Shown here: positions 1-8,751 of the stretch, in pieces | Layout of the letters: the number at the start of each line of letters is the position of its first letter | How positions within the stretch are numbered: position 1 is the first letter of the stretch | From: Chitinilyticum piscinae | GTDB taxonomy: Bacteria > Pseudomonadota > Gammaproteobacteria > Burkholderiales > Chitinibacteraceae | Reading direction: 5' to 3' | DNA length: 64,000 nucleotides | Assembly (NCBI RefSeq): GCF_015223195.1 | Contig: NZ_JADFUA010000002.1 | Location: forward strand, 1-64,000 | Translations under genes and position numbers: made by a program | The notes under the pieces: model-generated | The model's input: only the letters and a program-made list of their open reading frames with translations | Database searches by the model: none | What the model was told of the DNA's origin: nothing

Positions 1-104
1 TCAGCGCAACCCAACACCTCCACGACAATTTTGGCCTGGTGCTGCGGCAGTAGCGGCACGGCCAGTATTGGCAAACGGGTCAGCGTGACTCGATAAACGC
101 TCAC
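1..104 (-). CDS. Partial unknown protein, N-terminal end only
   Basis: An open frame enters from the left edge on the minus strand. It would start with GTG at 104-102, which overlaps the pirin stop codon (GTGA overlap), a pattern typical of translational coupling. About 34 residues are visible, with a hydrophobic stretch of Leu, Pro, Val and Ile, and no stop occurs before the edge. No family can be recognised from so short a piece. Its downstream position suggests co-transcription with the pirin gene. The frame could also be chance, because another frame has a stop at bases 1-3. Confidence 0.4.
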   Translation of the reverse strand, partial: MSVYRVTLTRLPILAVPLLPQHQAKIVVEVLGCA

Positions 105-799
105 GCCAAATCAAATACCAGTACTTCCGCATTCACCCCATTGGCCAACTGGAGCAAGGCTTCGTCCTTCAGCATCAGCGCATCGCCCCCGGCAAGCCTT
201 TCACCGTTGACGGTGAGCTCGCCGCGCGCGAGGTGGACGTAGATTTTCCGGCCCGCCGCGAACGCGTGCTCAACGGTTTCCGAACCGTCGAACAAGCCCA
301 GATACAGGCGGGCATCCTGATGGATGGTGACACTGCCATCGGCGCCATCCGGGCTGGCGGCGAGCCGTAGTCGACCGCGCTTTTCGCTTTCCGGAAATTC
401 GGCTTCCTCGTAGCTCGGCGTCACGTTTTTCACGTTCGGCATGATCCAGATCTGCAGCAGGTGGGTATCTGCATCGTTCTGCGGATTGAATTCGCTATGC
501 AGAATGCCGGTGCCGGCGCTCATTCTCTGTACATTGCCGGGGCGGATGGTTGAGCCATTGCCCATGCTGTCCTGATGCGCGATCGCACCGTCGAGCACGT
601 AGGTGATGATTTCCATGTCGCGGTGCGGGTGCATCGGGAAGCCGGCACCTGCGGCGATGCGGTCGTCGTTGATGACGCGCAATGCGCCGAAATGCATGTG
701 TGCCGGATCGTAGTATTCGGCAAAGGAAAAGCTGAAGCGACTATCGAGCCAGCCGTGGTTGGCGTGGCCGCGTTCGTTGGCAGGGCGGCGGATCAGCAT
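101..799 (-). CDS. Pirin family protein (YhhW-like, quercetinase type)
   Basis: A 232-residue pirin, a bicupin non-haem metal protein; YhhW of E. coli has quercetin 2,3-dioxygenase activity in vitro. The four metal ligands are all present: His57 and His59 in HPHRD, then His101 and Glu103 in LHSEF, at the same spacing as in YhhW. I chose the inner ATG at 799 because AAGGAG lies seven bases upstream; an upstream Met at 835 has no such site. It is divergent from a LysR-type regulator, an arrangement often seen for pirins, so that regulator probably controls it. The physiological substrate is unknown. The protein is probably cytoplasmic. Confidence 0.9.
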   Translation of the reverse strand: MLIRRPANERGHANHGWLDSRFSFSFAEYYDPAHMHFGALRVINDDRIAAGAGFPMHPHRDMEIITYVLDGAIAHQDSMGNGSTIRPGNVQRMSAGTGILHSEFNPQNDADTHLLQIWIMPNVKNVTPSYEEAEFPESEKRGRLRLAASPDGADGSVTIHQDARLYLGLFDGSETVEHAFAAGRKIYVHLARGELTVNGERLAGGDALMLKDEALLQLANGVNAEVLVFDLA

Positions 800-910
800 G
801 GCGGTCTCCTTGCAAAAAATTGAACTGATGGACAAATCATAAGGGTTGCCAAGCCGCTAGCCAGCGAAATATATTGATCTTCATCGTCAAAAAAATTGCA
901 GGCTACCTTG
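800..910. promoter_or_regulatory. Divergent pirin/LysR control region
   Basis: This 111-bp gap separates the divergently transcribed pirin and LysR-type genes. Bases 874-890 read TTGA, nine bases, TCAA: a dyad with the T...A symmetry typical of LysR-type operators. It lies about 20 bp before the regulator's ATG, so it could serve both autoregulation and control of pirin. No convincing -35/-10 pair was found. The operator call is inference. Confidence 0.35.
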
Positions 911-1819
911 ATGCTGCGCCTCAATCTTGATTCACTGGAAGTGATCGATGCCATCGCGCGCCGCGGCAGTTTTGCGGCAGCCGCCGAAGAAGTGCATCGC
1001 GTGCCTTCGGCTGTGACCTATCTGGTGCGCAAGCTTGAGGATGACCTTGGTGTGCAGCTCTTCGATCGCAGCGGACACCGCGCCAGGCTGACCCCGGCCG
1101 GTGCCGCGCTGCTGGAAGACGGCCGCCGGCTGCTGCGGGCGGCCGGTGAACTGGAATGCCGGGTGAAGCGGGTCGCGACCGGCTGGGAAACCGAGCTGCT
1201 GATTGCCGTGGATGTCATCCTGCCACTGGAACCCCTGTATCCCCTGATTGCCGAATTCGATGCACTGGGGAGTGGTACGCGGCTGCGACTCAGTCGCGAA
1301 TCGCTGGGTGGCAGCTGGGATGCGCTGCACGAGCGGCGCGCCGATCTGCTGATCGGTGCCACACAGGACGGTGCCGCCAGCGGCGGCTACATCAGCCGGC
1401 CACTTGGTGAGATACCGATGGTGTTTGCCGTGGCACCGCGCCATCCGCTGGCGGCGCATGCCGAGCCGATCCCGGCATCCGTGGTGCAGCAGTACCGGGC
1501 GGTCGTGGTCAGCGACAGTTCGCGCAGCCTGTTGCCACGTACGGTCGGTTTGCTTGATGGGCAGGAAAAGCTGAATGTGCCCGACATGCCGGCCAAACTC
1601 GCCGCGCAGATTGCCGGGCTGGGCTGCGGCAATTTGCCGTTGCCGCTGGCACGGGCGGCGCTGCAATCCGGCCAGCTGGTGCAAAAGCAGCTTGAATCCC
1701 CGCTGGGCCCCGCCCGCAGCTGTCTGGCCTGGCGCAATGATGGCGCCGGGCAGGCCTTGCAGTGGTGGATCCGGCGGCTGGAACAGTTCGAAGGCTACCG
1801 CTGCTGGATGGTGAGCTGA
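911..1819 (+). CDS. LysR-type transcriptional regulator
   Basis: About 302 residues. The N-terminus carries the winged helix-turn-helix of LysR regulators: GSFAAAAEEVHRVPSAVTY, then the second-helix pattern VRKLEDDLGVQLFDR and the wing residues LTPAG. A periplasmic-binding-protein-like effector domain follows from about residue 90 to the end. An in-frame TTG at 896 is an alternative start; ATG at 911 gives the usual LysR N-terminal length. The stop overlaps the start of the next gene (TGATG), so the lipoprotein gene is probably co-transcribed. The likely target is the divergent pirin gene. Confidence 0.9.
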   Translation: MLRLNLDSLEVIDAIARRGSFAAAAEEVHRVPSAVTYLVRKLEDDLGVQLFDRSGHRARLTPAGAALLEDGRRLLRAAGELECRVKRVATGWETELLIAVDVILPLEPLYPLIAEFDALGSGTRLRLSRESLGGSWDALHERRADLLIGATQDGAASGGYISRPLGEIPMVFAVAPRHPLAAHAEPIPASVVQQYRAVVVSDSSRSLLPRTVGLLDGQEKLNVPDMPAKLAAQIAGLGCGNLPLPLARAALQSGQLVQKQLESPLGPARSCLAWRNDGAGQALQWWIRRLEQFEGYRCWMVS

Positions 1820-2247
1820 TGCGAACCTGGGGATTGCTGCTGGTGACGCAGTTGAGCGCCTGCCATCCGGCAGAAACGCCGGTGCAGGAGCCCGCCGGCA
1901 TCGAGTTGCGCTGGCTGCCGGGCGATCACGGTGCCGTCATCGACCTGGCGCCGCTGGGAGGCACGGCACGCATCGTGACGCTTACCCTGGGGAGAACGGA
2001 TGAACGCGGGCAGTTCCATGGCTGGCGTGCCGAGGGGATTGCGGGATGCTCCGCTGCCGCTGCGGGGGCAGTCCGCGGCCTGAGGTATGGTGAAGCGGCG
2101 GCCTGCCTGCGCACCATTCAGCTGGATCCGTGGCGGCCGGATGCGGACTGGCAGCTGGACGTGCAGTACGACGTCGAGCCCGGCGTGCGCCCGGCAATGA
2201 TTCGCCGCTGTCCCGATGTGGCCGCCTGTCCGCAGCTCGGGTTCTGA
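1819..2247 (+). CDS. Putative lipoprotein of unknown function
   Basis: About 142 residues. The start MRTWGLLLVTQLSAC is a short signal peptide ending in a lipobox (L-S-A-C), so Cys15 should be lipidated after signal peptidase II cleavage. The mature part has no motif I recognise. It contains several Cys residues, including a C-P-D-V-A-A-C-P motif near the C-terminus. The ATG at 1819 overlaps the LysR stop by one base. A strong hairpin follows at 2304-2337. An upstream in-frame Met at 1762 is unlikely because it lies inside the LysR gene and would bury the signal peptide. Confidence 0.7.
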   Translation: MRTWGLLLVTQLSACHPAETPVQEPAGIELRWLPGDHGAVIDLAPLGGTARIVTLTLGRTDERGQFHGWRAEGIAGCSAAAAGAVRGLRYGEAAACLRTIQLDPWRPDADWQLDVQYDVEPGVRPAMIRRCPDVAACPQLGF

Positions 2248-2303
2248 TACTGCCGGGTATCTGCCAAAAGCACTGAATAAATCGATATCCCGTGCATATA
2301 CCC

Positions 2304-2337
2304 CATTAGAAAGCCGGCTTGCGCCGGCTTTCTAATG
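2304..2337. terminator. Strong bidirectional hairpin between convergent genes
   Basis: A perfect 15-bp inverted repeat (2304-2318 and 2323-2337) with a four-base loop, TTGC on plus and GCAA on minus. It lies between the convergent lipoprotein and YceI genes. T tracts are short on both sides, so it may act as a bidirectional stop mainly through stem strength. Confidence 0.75.
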
Positions 2338-2351
2338 AGGGTCGGTGCGGC

Positions 2352-2924
2352 TTATTTGCCACCCATCGCTTCGATCTGGATGGTCAGCTTCACCTCGTCG
2401 CCCACCGCCGGTACGTAGGTCTTCATGCCGAACTCGCTGCGCTTGATGGTGGCTGTGGCGTCGGCGCCGCACCATGGCTTCTTGGCCATCGGGTGGGAGT
2501 CCACGCACTTGAAGTTGTTCACGGTCAGCGTGAGCGGCTTGGTCACGCCCAGCAGGGTGAAGTCACCGGAAACAGCGACCAGCTTGTCGCCATCGAACTT
2601 CAGATTTTTGCTCTTGAAGGTCATGGCCGGGTACTTGGCGACGTTGAAGAAGTCTTCACTCTTCAGGTGGGCATCGCGCTTTTCCCAGCCGGTATCGATG
2701 CTGCCGGTGTCGATGCTGATGTCAATATTCCCGCTTTTGGCCGCCAGATCGAGCACGATGCTGCCGGTGGTCTTGTCGAAACGGCCGTGCTGGGTTGAGA
2801 AACCCAGGTGGTCCACTTCGAATTGCGGGAAGGTATGCGACTGGTCGATGGTGTAGCTCATCGGTGCGGCGGTGGCGAATGCGCTTGCGCCCAGCAGGGC
2901 TGCGATCAGCAGGGTGTGCTTCAT
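2352..2924 (-). CDS. yceI: YceI-family periplasmic protein (first copy)
   Basis: A 190-residue YceI-like protein; the family forms a lipocalin-like barrel that binds isoprenoid chains such as polyprenols or ubiquinone. It has a signal peptide ending ATAAP near residue 20, then the YceI hallmarks SYTIDQSHT, DHLGFSTQHGRF and FDKTTGSIVLD, and later KSEDFFNVAKYP and TLLGVTKPLTL. Start ATG at 2924 has GGAGA eight bases upstream. It is the third gene of a b561-yceI-yceI operon, matching the E. coli yceJ-yceI pairing. Two Cys residues (near KCVDSHP and KPWCGA) could form a disulfide. Confidence 0.9.
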   Translation of the reverse strand: MKHTLLIAALLGASAFATAAPMSYTIDQSHTFPQFEVDHLGFSTQHGRFDKTTGSIVLDLAAKSGNIDISIDTGSIDTGWEKRDAHLKSEDFFNVAKYPAMTFKSKNLKFDGDKLVAVSGDFTLLGVTKPLTLTVNNFKCVDSHPMAKKPWCGADATATIKRSEFGMKTYVPAVGDEVKLTIQIEAMGGK

Positions 2925-3000
2925 GAGAGTGTCTCCGGGTATGAGTCTGCGCCTGTCAGTCACAACGGGCTGCGCAGTCTGCCCGCTGCCATCGAAATAA

Positions 3001-3558
3001 TTAATCGGCCTTGCCGATGAGTACCAGCTTGTAGCGGATGGTGACGTCGTCACCGACTGTGTCCGTGTCTGCCCAGGCCCCTTCGCCGAGCTGGAAGGCC
3101 AGGCGTTTGACGGCTACGCTGCCCTTGAGTTCGAGCTGGTCGCCGCTTTGGGTCGCCGTCAACGGGCCACCAACGTCGCGGCTGATACCCTTAATGGTGA
3201 GCTTGCCTTTCACGTCGAATTTGCCGCTGCCCAGTGCCTTCACGCTGGTGGCGGTAAAGGTGGCCTTTGGAAAGGCCGCGACGTTGAACCAGGCTTTCTT
3301 CTTGGCCTCGGCATTGCCGTCAGCTCCGCCAACATCGATCGTATTGAGGTCAACCTCGAGCTGTGCCTGCGCTTTCTCCGGTTTGGCCGGGTCAAAGTTG
3401 ATCTTGCCGGTGTAGCCCTTGAAATTGCCGTCGACCTTGCCGCCCATCTGACTGAACGTGAATTCAAGGCTGCTCTTTCCGGGGGCAAGTGTCTGTGCCG
3501 CGGCGGACGTACCGGCCGCACCCAGCAATAGCGTGGCCAGAACAAGTGGTTTGATCAT
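3001..3558 (-). CDS. YceI-family periplasmic protein (second, diverged copy)
   Basis: 185 residues. A signal peptide (about residues 1-21, ending SAAAQ) is followed by a YceI-like barrel. Recognisable family pieces are SSLEFTFSQMGGKVDGNF, IDVGGADGN, AWFNVAAFPKATFTATSV and GKLTIKGISRDVGGPL. It is much diverged from the neighbouring copy, lacks the SYTIDQSHT start and has no Cys pair. Start ATG at 3558 has TGGAGA upstream. It lies between the b561 gene and the first YceI gene, 76 bp from the latter, so the three are probably one transcript. It may bind a lipid or quinone used by the b561 partner; that is inference. Confidence 0.85.
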   Translation of the reverse strand: MIKPLVLATLLLGAAGTSAAAQTLAPGKSSLEFTFSQMGGKVDGNFKGYTGKINFDPAKPEKAQAQLEVDLNTIDVGGADGNAEAKKKAWFNVAAFPKATFTATSVKALGSGKFDVKGKLTIKGISRDVGGPLTATQSGDQLELKGSVAVKRLAFQLGEGAWADTDTVGDDVTIRYKLVLIGKAD

Positions 3559-3583
3559 GGTGATTCTCCAGTGTTTGTGCGCT

Positions 3584-3602
3584 TCACCGGACTGACCGGT
3601 GA
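3584..3602 (-). other. Intercistronic hairpin in the b561-yceI operon
   Basis: A 7-bp G+C-rich stem (TCACCGG and CCGGTGA) with a five-base loop, in the 65-bp gap between the b561 gene and the second-copy YceI gene. It has no T tract. It could stabilise the downstream mRNA or attenuate; the function is unproven. Confidence 0.4.
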
Positions 3603-3623
3603 GCTCGCTGTTTTCGGTTTTGC

Positions 3624-4181
3624 TCAGGATGTCTTGCGGCGCAGGAAGGGCAGCATGCGCGCCAGCGTCGTGTCTTTGTCGATGACGTGATGCTTGATGG
3701 CCGCGGCGGCGTGCAGTGCAACCAGCACCAGCAGTGTCCAGGCCATCAGTTCATGCGCTTCCTTGAGCAGGTGTCCCAGTGCCTCGTCCTTGCCGACCAG
3801 ATCCGGCAGCGGGATCTTGCCGAAGAGCACCACGCTGTAACCCTTGGCCGAGCTCATCAGCCAGCCCGCCAGTGGCAGCGCGATCATCAGCAGGTAGAGC
3901 AGGTGATGCACGCCGGTGGCCAGTCCGCGTTGCCAGGCCGGCAGGCTGGTGTCAGCGGCCGGCGCGCCCCGGATGCCGCGCCATGCCAGTCGCAGCACAG
4001 CCAGTGCCAGTACGGTGATGCCGAGCCATTTGTGCCAGCTGATCAGGCCGAACTTCGCCGGTGACAGTGGCATGTCGTCAAAGATCAGCGCCAGGCTGAA
4101 TACGCCGGCAATGAGCAGGGCTACGCCCCAGTGCAAGAGGATCTGCAGGCCATCGTAGTGTTCCGGGCGGGTACGGCTCAT
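3624..4181 (-). CDS. Cytochrome b561 family membrane protein (YceJ-like)
   Basis: 185 residues with four predicted membrane helices (about 14-34, 48-66, 90-112 and 147-168). Haem-ligand candidates are His17 in LLHW, His50 in SWHKW, His92 or His93 in GVHHLLY, and His157 in ALHAAA, the usual pattern for two b-type haems. Start ATG at 4181 has AAGGAG six bases upstream; a Met 30 codons earlier has no such site. It is first in an operon with two YceI proteins. The family moves electrons between quinols and periplasmic acceptors; the acceptor here is not known. Confidence 0.88.
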   Translation of the reverse strand: MSRTRPEHYDGLQILLHWGVALLIAGVFSLALIFDDMPLSPAKFGLISWHKWLGITVLALAVLRLAWRGIRGAPAADTSLPAWQRGLATGVHHLLYLLMIALPLAGWLMSSAKGYSVVLFGKIPLPDLVGKDEALGHLLKEAHELMAWTLLVLVALHAAAAIKHHVIDKDTTLARMLPFLRRKTS

Positions 4182-4447
4182 GCGCAACTCCTTGTCCAAA
4201 ATTACTGAATATGGTGGGTATTTTATGAGGGAGTTTGCCAGCAAAAAATCGGAATTATTTGCCTGGATCATTCAAAAAAAATGAACGTGCGGTGATCTGC
4301 AAATGAACACCCCCGCTGTATTTTTGACCAAAGTCCCCGCTATCCCAAGAAAACGGTAAAATCCCGACTCGACTACAGACGGCATGAAGCCGCAGAAGTT
4401 GCGTCGCACATCACGCTGGCGCAGTCCAGCACGGCAGGGAGTGAGCA

Positions 4448-5092
4448 GTGCAAGAAATCGAAAAATTCATCGGCGGTTTCCGTCGGTTCCAGCACAAGTA
4501 TTTTGGCGAGCATTCATCCGACCTGTTTGACGAGCTCAAGCGAGGCCAGCATCCGAAAACGCTGGTAATCGGCTGCTCGGATTCCCGCGTTGATCCGGCC
4601 TTGCTGACCGACTCCGATCCGGGTGACCTTTTCGTTGTACGCAATGTGGCCAATCTGGTGCCGCCGTACGAAGTGGATGGTGCCTACCACGGGGTTTCGT
4701 CCGCAATCGAATATGCCGTGTGCGAACTGCAGGTTCGACATATCGTCATCCTGGGGCACTCCGGTTGTGGCGGTATCGGCGCGCTGATGAAAGGCTACGA
4801 GCCCAAGACCGCAGCCAACTTCGTCGGCCGCTGGGTGCAGATTGCCCAGAGTGCCCGTGACCAGATCAAGGCCGAACTGGCGCACAAGAGCGAAGCGCAG
4901 CAACTGCGCGCCTGTGAAATGGCATCCATCATTGTCTCGCTGGACAATCTGATGTCCTTCCCCTTCATTGCCCAGCGCGTCGAGGCTGGCAAGCTCAGCC
5001 TGATTGGCTGGTATTTCGATATCCAGAAGGGGGCGCTCTACGACTTCAAACAGGACAGCAATGCCTTTCAGCCACTGGTGACCGCGCTGTAA
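4448..5092 (+). CDS. can: Beta-class carbonic anhydrase
   Basis: 214 residues, cytoplasmic; interconverts CO2 and bicarbonate. Zinc ligands and catalytic residues are visible: Cys43-x-Asp45-x-Arg47 in GCSDSR, and His104-x2-Cys107 in GHSGCGG. GTG start at 4448 is preceded by GGGAG. The length is the normal size for bacterial beta enzymes of the E. coli Can type. It stands alone, divergent from the b561 operon across a 266-bp gap and followed by its own terminator. The gene symbol is by family; other beta-class names are possible. Confidence 0.93.
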   Translation: MQEIEKFIGGFRRFQHKYFGEHSSDLFDELKRGQHPKTLVIGCSDSRVDPALLTDSDPGDLFVVRNVANLVPPYEVDGAYHGVSSAIEYAVCELQVRHIVILGHSGCGGIGALMKGYEPKTAANFVGRWVQIAQSARDQIKAELAHKSEAQQLRACEMASIIVSLDNLMSFPFIAQRVEAGKLSLIGWYFDIQKGALYDFKQDSNAFQPLVTAL

Positions 5093-5116
5093 ATTGCGTA
5101 CGGTTCGGTCAAAGAG

Positions 5117-5138
5117 CGGGAGCCCCGGCTCCCGTTTT
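5117..5138 (+). terminator. Rho-independent terminator after carbonic anhydrase
   Basis: A 7-bp G+C stem (CGGGAGC and GCTCCCG, loop CCCG) followed by four Ts, 25 bp after the carbonic anhydrase stop. Confidence 0.8.
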
Positions 5139-5259
5139 GCACGCCTTGTTGAGCTGTCGCGGATCCATGCTGTCGGGAGTGGGCGTGCTGTACGTGTAAA
5201 CGCATGCAGGTATGTGCCGGTGGATCTGATACGTCAAAGCCTGCAGGGCGATACCCGTA

Positions 5260-6066
5260 TTACATTGCGGGCAAGCCAAACAGTTTGCGCAGCTGCACGG
5301 CTACACCATGTTCGGCATTGCTGCCAATGACGGGCATTTCCGGGTGAGCGGCTTTCAGTTTGGGGCTGGCATTGGCCATGATGTAGCCCTGGCCGGCGAC
5401 TTCCAGCAAGGTGATGTCATTCTGGCCGTCGCCAAAAGCCACGCAATGTTCGCGGTCGACGCGCAGCCGTGCTAGCACTTCGGTCAAGGCATGTCCCTTG
5501 GAGACGGTGGGGGCCATCACTTCCAAACAATCGGCCGCCGAGAAGGTCACGTATACCTCATCGCCAAAACGCTCCAGGATCAGCGCCTCGGTCCTGAGCA
5601 GGGTCTCATGCTCGGCAATATAGAGCACCTTGGCGACACCTTCGCCGGAGTGATTCTGCAGGTCGGCGACCTGATAGCTGAAGCCGGAATCCTGGTAGTA
5701 AACACCGATCAATTCAGGGCATTCGCGTTCGACGAGCCAGCCCTCATCGATATACAGGTTGGCAAGCGTACCGGCAGTGAATTCGGGTTGCAGCAAGGCG
5801 CGCACGATGTCTGGCTCGACATTTTCGGCGAAAATCTCCACGTCAGCGCCGTCATGTACCCGTGCGCCGTTGGATGTAATCAGATAGGCATCCACGCCGA
5901 TGACTTCACGGATGCCGCGTACATCCAGAAAATGTCGCCCGGTAGCGATGATGAACTTGACGCCCTGTGAGCTCAGTTCGCGCAGCGTTTGCTTGGTCGG
6001 TTCGGACAGGCTGTGGTCGGCACCGAGCAGGGTGCCGTCCAGATCGGTGGCGATGGCGTGCAGCAT
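5260..6066 (-). CDS. Cof-type HAD hydrolase (sugar-phosphatase-like)
   Basis: 268 residues of the HAD superfamily, type IIB cap (Cof/YbiV/SupH group), Mg-dependent phosphatases acting on sugar phosphates or flavin mononucleotide. Motif I is DLDGTLLG, with nucleophile Asp8 and acid/base Asp10. Motif II is in ATGRH and TSNGA, and motif IV is GDGQNDITLL near the C-terminus. Start ATG at 6066 has CGGAG upstream. A longer frame upstream has no ribosome site. It is a single gene, and the substrate cannot be read from the sequence. Confidence 0.88.
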   Translation of the reverse strand: MLHAIATDLDGTLLGADHSLSEPTKQTLRELSSQGVKFIIATGRHFLDVRGIREVIGVDAYLITSNGARVHDGADVEIFAENVEPDIVRALLQPEFTAGTLANLYIDEGWLVERECPELIGVYYQDSGFSYQVADLQNHSGEGVAKVLYIAEHETLLRTEALILERFGDEVYVTFSAADCLEVMAPTVSKGHALTEVLARLRVDREHCVAFGDGQNDITLLEVAGQGYIMANASPKLKAAHPEMPVIGSNAEHGVAVQLRKLFGLPAM

Positions 6067-6241
6067 GAAGGCAAACTCCGATTTGGATGGCTGGAATGGC
6101 AAATTGTACTGCCTCCAGTCTCGCCTGCCTGCGCAATTAATGCCATTGTCAGAACACCGTACCTGCAGCAGTGCTAAATACATTGCTGGGTATGTTGTTC
6201 AGACTCATTGCATATATGGGATGTGGGTTGATACATCATGA

Positions 6242-7822
6242 TTAGTGGCTGAGCCGGAAGGCTCGCATCCCGTGCTCAAGCTGGTCGGCCAGTTGCAGCA
6301 GGCCGCCCATTTCACTGCGCATGGCCTCACTGTCGCTGGCCGTGATGTGGATGCCGTCAGCCATGCTGCTGACCTGTTCGGCAATACCGGTTGCGGCGGC
6401 GGTCTGTTCATCGACGGTGCTGGCGATGGCGGCCATGCGTTCGCTGACGACGCTGATCATGCTGTGAATGCTGCCGATCGCCCGACTGACCGTTTCACCA
6501 TCGCGATTGCAGGTGGCCAGCAGCTCGCCGACCGTGCTGATGCGAGTGGTGGTGTCGCGGGTAATCGAATGGGTTTCGGCCAGAATCCGCTGAATGTTCT
6601 GGGCCGATTCGGCCGTGGTCTGCGAGAGCTTGCGGACTTCATCGGCCACGACTGCAAAGCCACGCCCGGCTTCACCGGCACGGGCAGCCTCGATGGCGGC
6701 ATTCAGAGCCAGCAGATTGGTCTGGTCAGTGATGTCCTTGATGCTGTCGCTGACCGCGACAATTCGCTGGAAGGCTGCACCGAGTTGCTGCATGCTGGCT
6801 TCGACATGCCGGAATTCCTGCGACAGGACGCCAAGGTTACCTGTTGTAGCCTGTCCGGCAGAAAGGGCCGCTCCAGCGGCGTGATTGGCCTCGTTCGAGG
6901 CCTGGGAGGTCTGTTCAGCCTGGGTGCCGACATGGGCGATCGCTTCACGCAATGTGCCGCAGGCGGCGCGAATATCGTCGATCTGGATCTGCTGGCGGTG
7001 GGCGTATTCGGAGACTTCCCCCGCCAGTCGATTGACACTGCCGGCATCGTCGCGCATGGCTCGGCTGGCCTCGCTGGTGCTGGCGAGAATACTCTCGAGT
7101 CGTCCGATGAAGGTGTTGATGGCCTCGCCCAGCGCGCCCAGTTCATCCGCCGGTGTCGGCATGCGGCGGGTCAGATTGCCTTCGCGCAGCCCTTCGACGA
7201 CAGCGGCCATCTCGCCAAGCTGGCGTCGCAGGCGGCGGGCAAAGCCCAGCTGGGACAGGATGATCAGGACTGCGGCGCCACTGAGCGGGATCAGCACGCC
7301 GAGCATGACGTGCGTGATGCGGCGGTCAATTTCCTGATCCAGGCTCTGTGCACGGCGGGTTTCACTGCTGATGATCTGGTCGAATTCAGCCAGCAAGGGG
7401 CGCAATTCGCTGCCGTAAATCTGCTCGGGAATCGCCAGTGCATCCTGCGGGCTGGTTTCGGCGATGCTGACCGCAGAGTGGAACTGCTTGAGATAGTTGC
7501 TCCAGCGGCCAGTCAGCAATTGCTGCATAGGGGCAAATTGTGCCGCGGGCAGCAATTGCTGCAGCTGTTGTGCATTGCTGCTGACCAGTTGGGCGGTCCG
7601 ATCGAGTCGCTGAGCCGTTTCAGCCAGAATCGGATCCGCACGGGATACGTCCAGCATCTCGGCCTTCATCGCCAGCAGCAGTCGGGCGCTTTGCTGGCTG
7701 GCCCGATAGTCGGAAAAATCGTGTTCGAGCTGATAGAGCTTCCAGCCACCCAGGAGCAGGGCAGTACCGAGGGCGAGAATGCTGGTGATGGTGACGAGCT
7801 GTAATTGGCGGGCAATGCGCAT
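6242..7822 (-). CDS. Methyl-accepting chemotaxis protein
   Basis: About 526 residues. Order: TM helix 1 (about 9-28), a 140-residue periplasmic sensor that looks all-helical (four-helix-bundle type), TM helix 2 (about 172-192), HAMP, then a long coiled-coil signalling domain. The conserved hairpin tip reads [19 protein letters not shown], followed by [15 protein letters not shown]. The ligand is unknown. The start is uncertain: ATG at 7822 puts TM1 directly at the N-terminus; an ATG at 7861 would add 13 residues, and neither has a strong ribosome site. It is monocistronic, facing the end of the pst operon on the same strand with a terminator between. Confidence 0.92.
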   Translation of the reverse strand: MRIARQLQLVTITSILALGTALLLGGWKLYQLEHDFSDYRASQQSARLLLAMKAEMLDVSRADPILAETAQRLDRTAQLVSSNAQQLQQLLPAAQFAPMQQLLTGRWSNYLKQFHSAVSIAETSPQDALAIPEQIYGSELRPLLAEFDQIISSETRRAQSLDQEIDRRITHVMLGVLIPLSGAAVLIILSQLGFARRLRRQLGEMAAVVEGLREGNLTRRMPTPADELGALGEAINTFIGRLESILASTSEASRAMRDDAGSVNRLAGEVSEYAHRQQIQIDDIRAACGTLREAIAHVGTQAEQTSQASNEANHAAGAALSAGQATTGNLGVLSQEFRHVEASMQQLGAAFQRIVAVSDSIKDITDQTNLLALNAAIEAARAGEAGRGFAVVADEVRKLSQTTAESAQNIQRILAETHSITRDTTTRISTVGELLATCNRDGETVSRAIGSIHSMISVVSERMAAIASTVDEQTAAATGIAEQVSSMADGIHITASDSEAMRSEMGGLLQLADQLEHGMRAFRLSH

Positions 7823-7910
7823 TGGCGGGTATTTCAGAAAATGCTGATGACTTGGCAGCATACCCACCGCGGATGACGGATTTGTTGCAACTCCGGCCTT
7901 TCAGCCAAGA

Positions 7911-7938
7911 AAAAGACGGCCTTTCGGGCCGTCTTTTT
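7911..7938 (-). terminator. Terminator downstream of pstB
   Basis: A perfect 10-bp stem (7912-7921 and 7927-7936) with a five-base loop. It is flanked by A-rich sequence on one side and T-rich on the other, so it works in either direction. On the minus strand it lies 18 bp after the pstB stop and before the chemoreceptor gene. Confidence 0.88.
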
Positions 7939-7956
7939 TGGGGGGGAGGGGGCTGC

Positions 7957-8724
7957 CTAGCCGAACTTGCCGGTGATGTAGTCTTCAGTCGCTTTCTGGC
8001 GCGGTGTTGTGAAGATGGTGTCGGTTTCGCCCACTTCGATCAGCTCGCCCAGATACATATAAGCCGTGAAATCCGATACACGCGCGGCCTGCTGCATGTT
8101 GTGGGTCACGATGGCGATGGTGTAGTCCTGCTTGAGTTCATGCACCAGCTCCTCGACATGCGCGGTCGAGATCGGGTCGAGCGCGGAGGTCGGTTCGTCC
8201 AGCAGCAGGACTTCGGGCTTTACGGCAACGGCGCGCGCGATGCACAGGCGTTGCTGCTGGCCACCGGAGAGGCCCAGGCCAGACTGGCGCAGCTTGTCTT
8301 TCACTTCGTTCCACAGTGCCGCCTTTTTAAGAGCCCATTCGACACGATCATCCATCTCGGATTTGCTCAGGCTTTCGTACAGCTTCACACCGAATGCAAT
8401 GTTGTCGTAGATCGACATCGGAAACGGGGTCGGCTTCTGGAATACCATGCCCACCTTGGCGCGCAGCATGTTCAGGTCGACGCTGCCTGCCAGGATGTTC
8501 TGGCCATTGAGCAGAATTTCACCTTCGGCACGCAGTTTCGGGTACAGGTCGTACATGCGGTTGAACGTGCGCAGCAGGGTCGATTTGCCGCAACCGGACG
8601 GGCCGATGAAGGCAGTAACATGGCCTTCCGGGATCTCAAGATTGATGTTTTTCAGGGCGTGGAAATTGCCGTAGTAAAAGTTCAGATTCTTGACGGCAAG
8701 TTTGGGCTTCAGTTCGGTGGTCAT
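7957..8724 (-). CDS. pstB: Phosphate ABC transporter ATP-binding protein
   Basis: 255 residues, the normal PstB length. Walker A is GPSGCGKST (41-49), the signature LSGGQQQRL, Walker [14 protein letters not shown], and the switch His is in VTHNMQQA. PstB-specific stretches include [18 protein letters not shown]. It forms the cytoplasmic motor of the PstSCAB high-affinity phosphate importer. Last gene of pstSCAB, 27 bp after pstA, followed by a terminator. No phoU follows, although phoU is the usual next gene in many bacteria. Confidence 0.97.
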   Translation of the reverse strand: MTTELKPKLAVKNLNFYYGNFHALKNINLEIPEGHVTAFIGPSGCGKSTLLRTFNRMYDLYPKLRAEGEILLNGQNILAGSVDLNMLRAKVGMVFQKPTPFPMSIYDNIAFGVKLYESLSKSEMDDRVEWALKKAALWNEVKDKLRQSGLGLSGGQQQRLCIARAVAVKPEVLLLDEPTSALDPISTAHVEELVHELKQDYTIAIVTHNMQQAARVSDFTAYMYLGELIEVGETDTIFTTPRQKATEDYITGKFG

Positions 8725-8751
8725 TGCAGTGTCTCGGATAGCAGTATTCGG

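Noticed and set aside
5094-5330. A small plus-strand frame after carbonic anhydrase.
   Set aside because: It runs through the terminator at 5117-5138 and into the 3' end of the phosphatase gene; no ribosome site.
6245-7804. A 519-codon frame opposite the chemoreceptor.
   Set aside because: The minus-strand chemoreceptor has clear domains; this is its mirror image.
7911-7938. GCCGTCT inside this terminator as a Neisseria-type DNA uptake sequence.
   Set aside because: It is part of the stem, lacks the full ten-base motif, and the motif is not enriched elsewhere in the window by eye.
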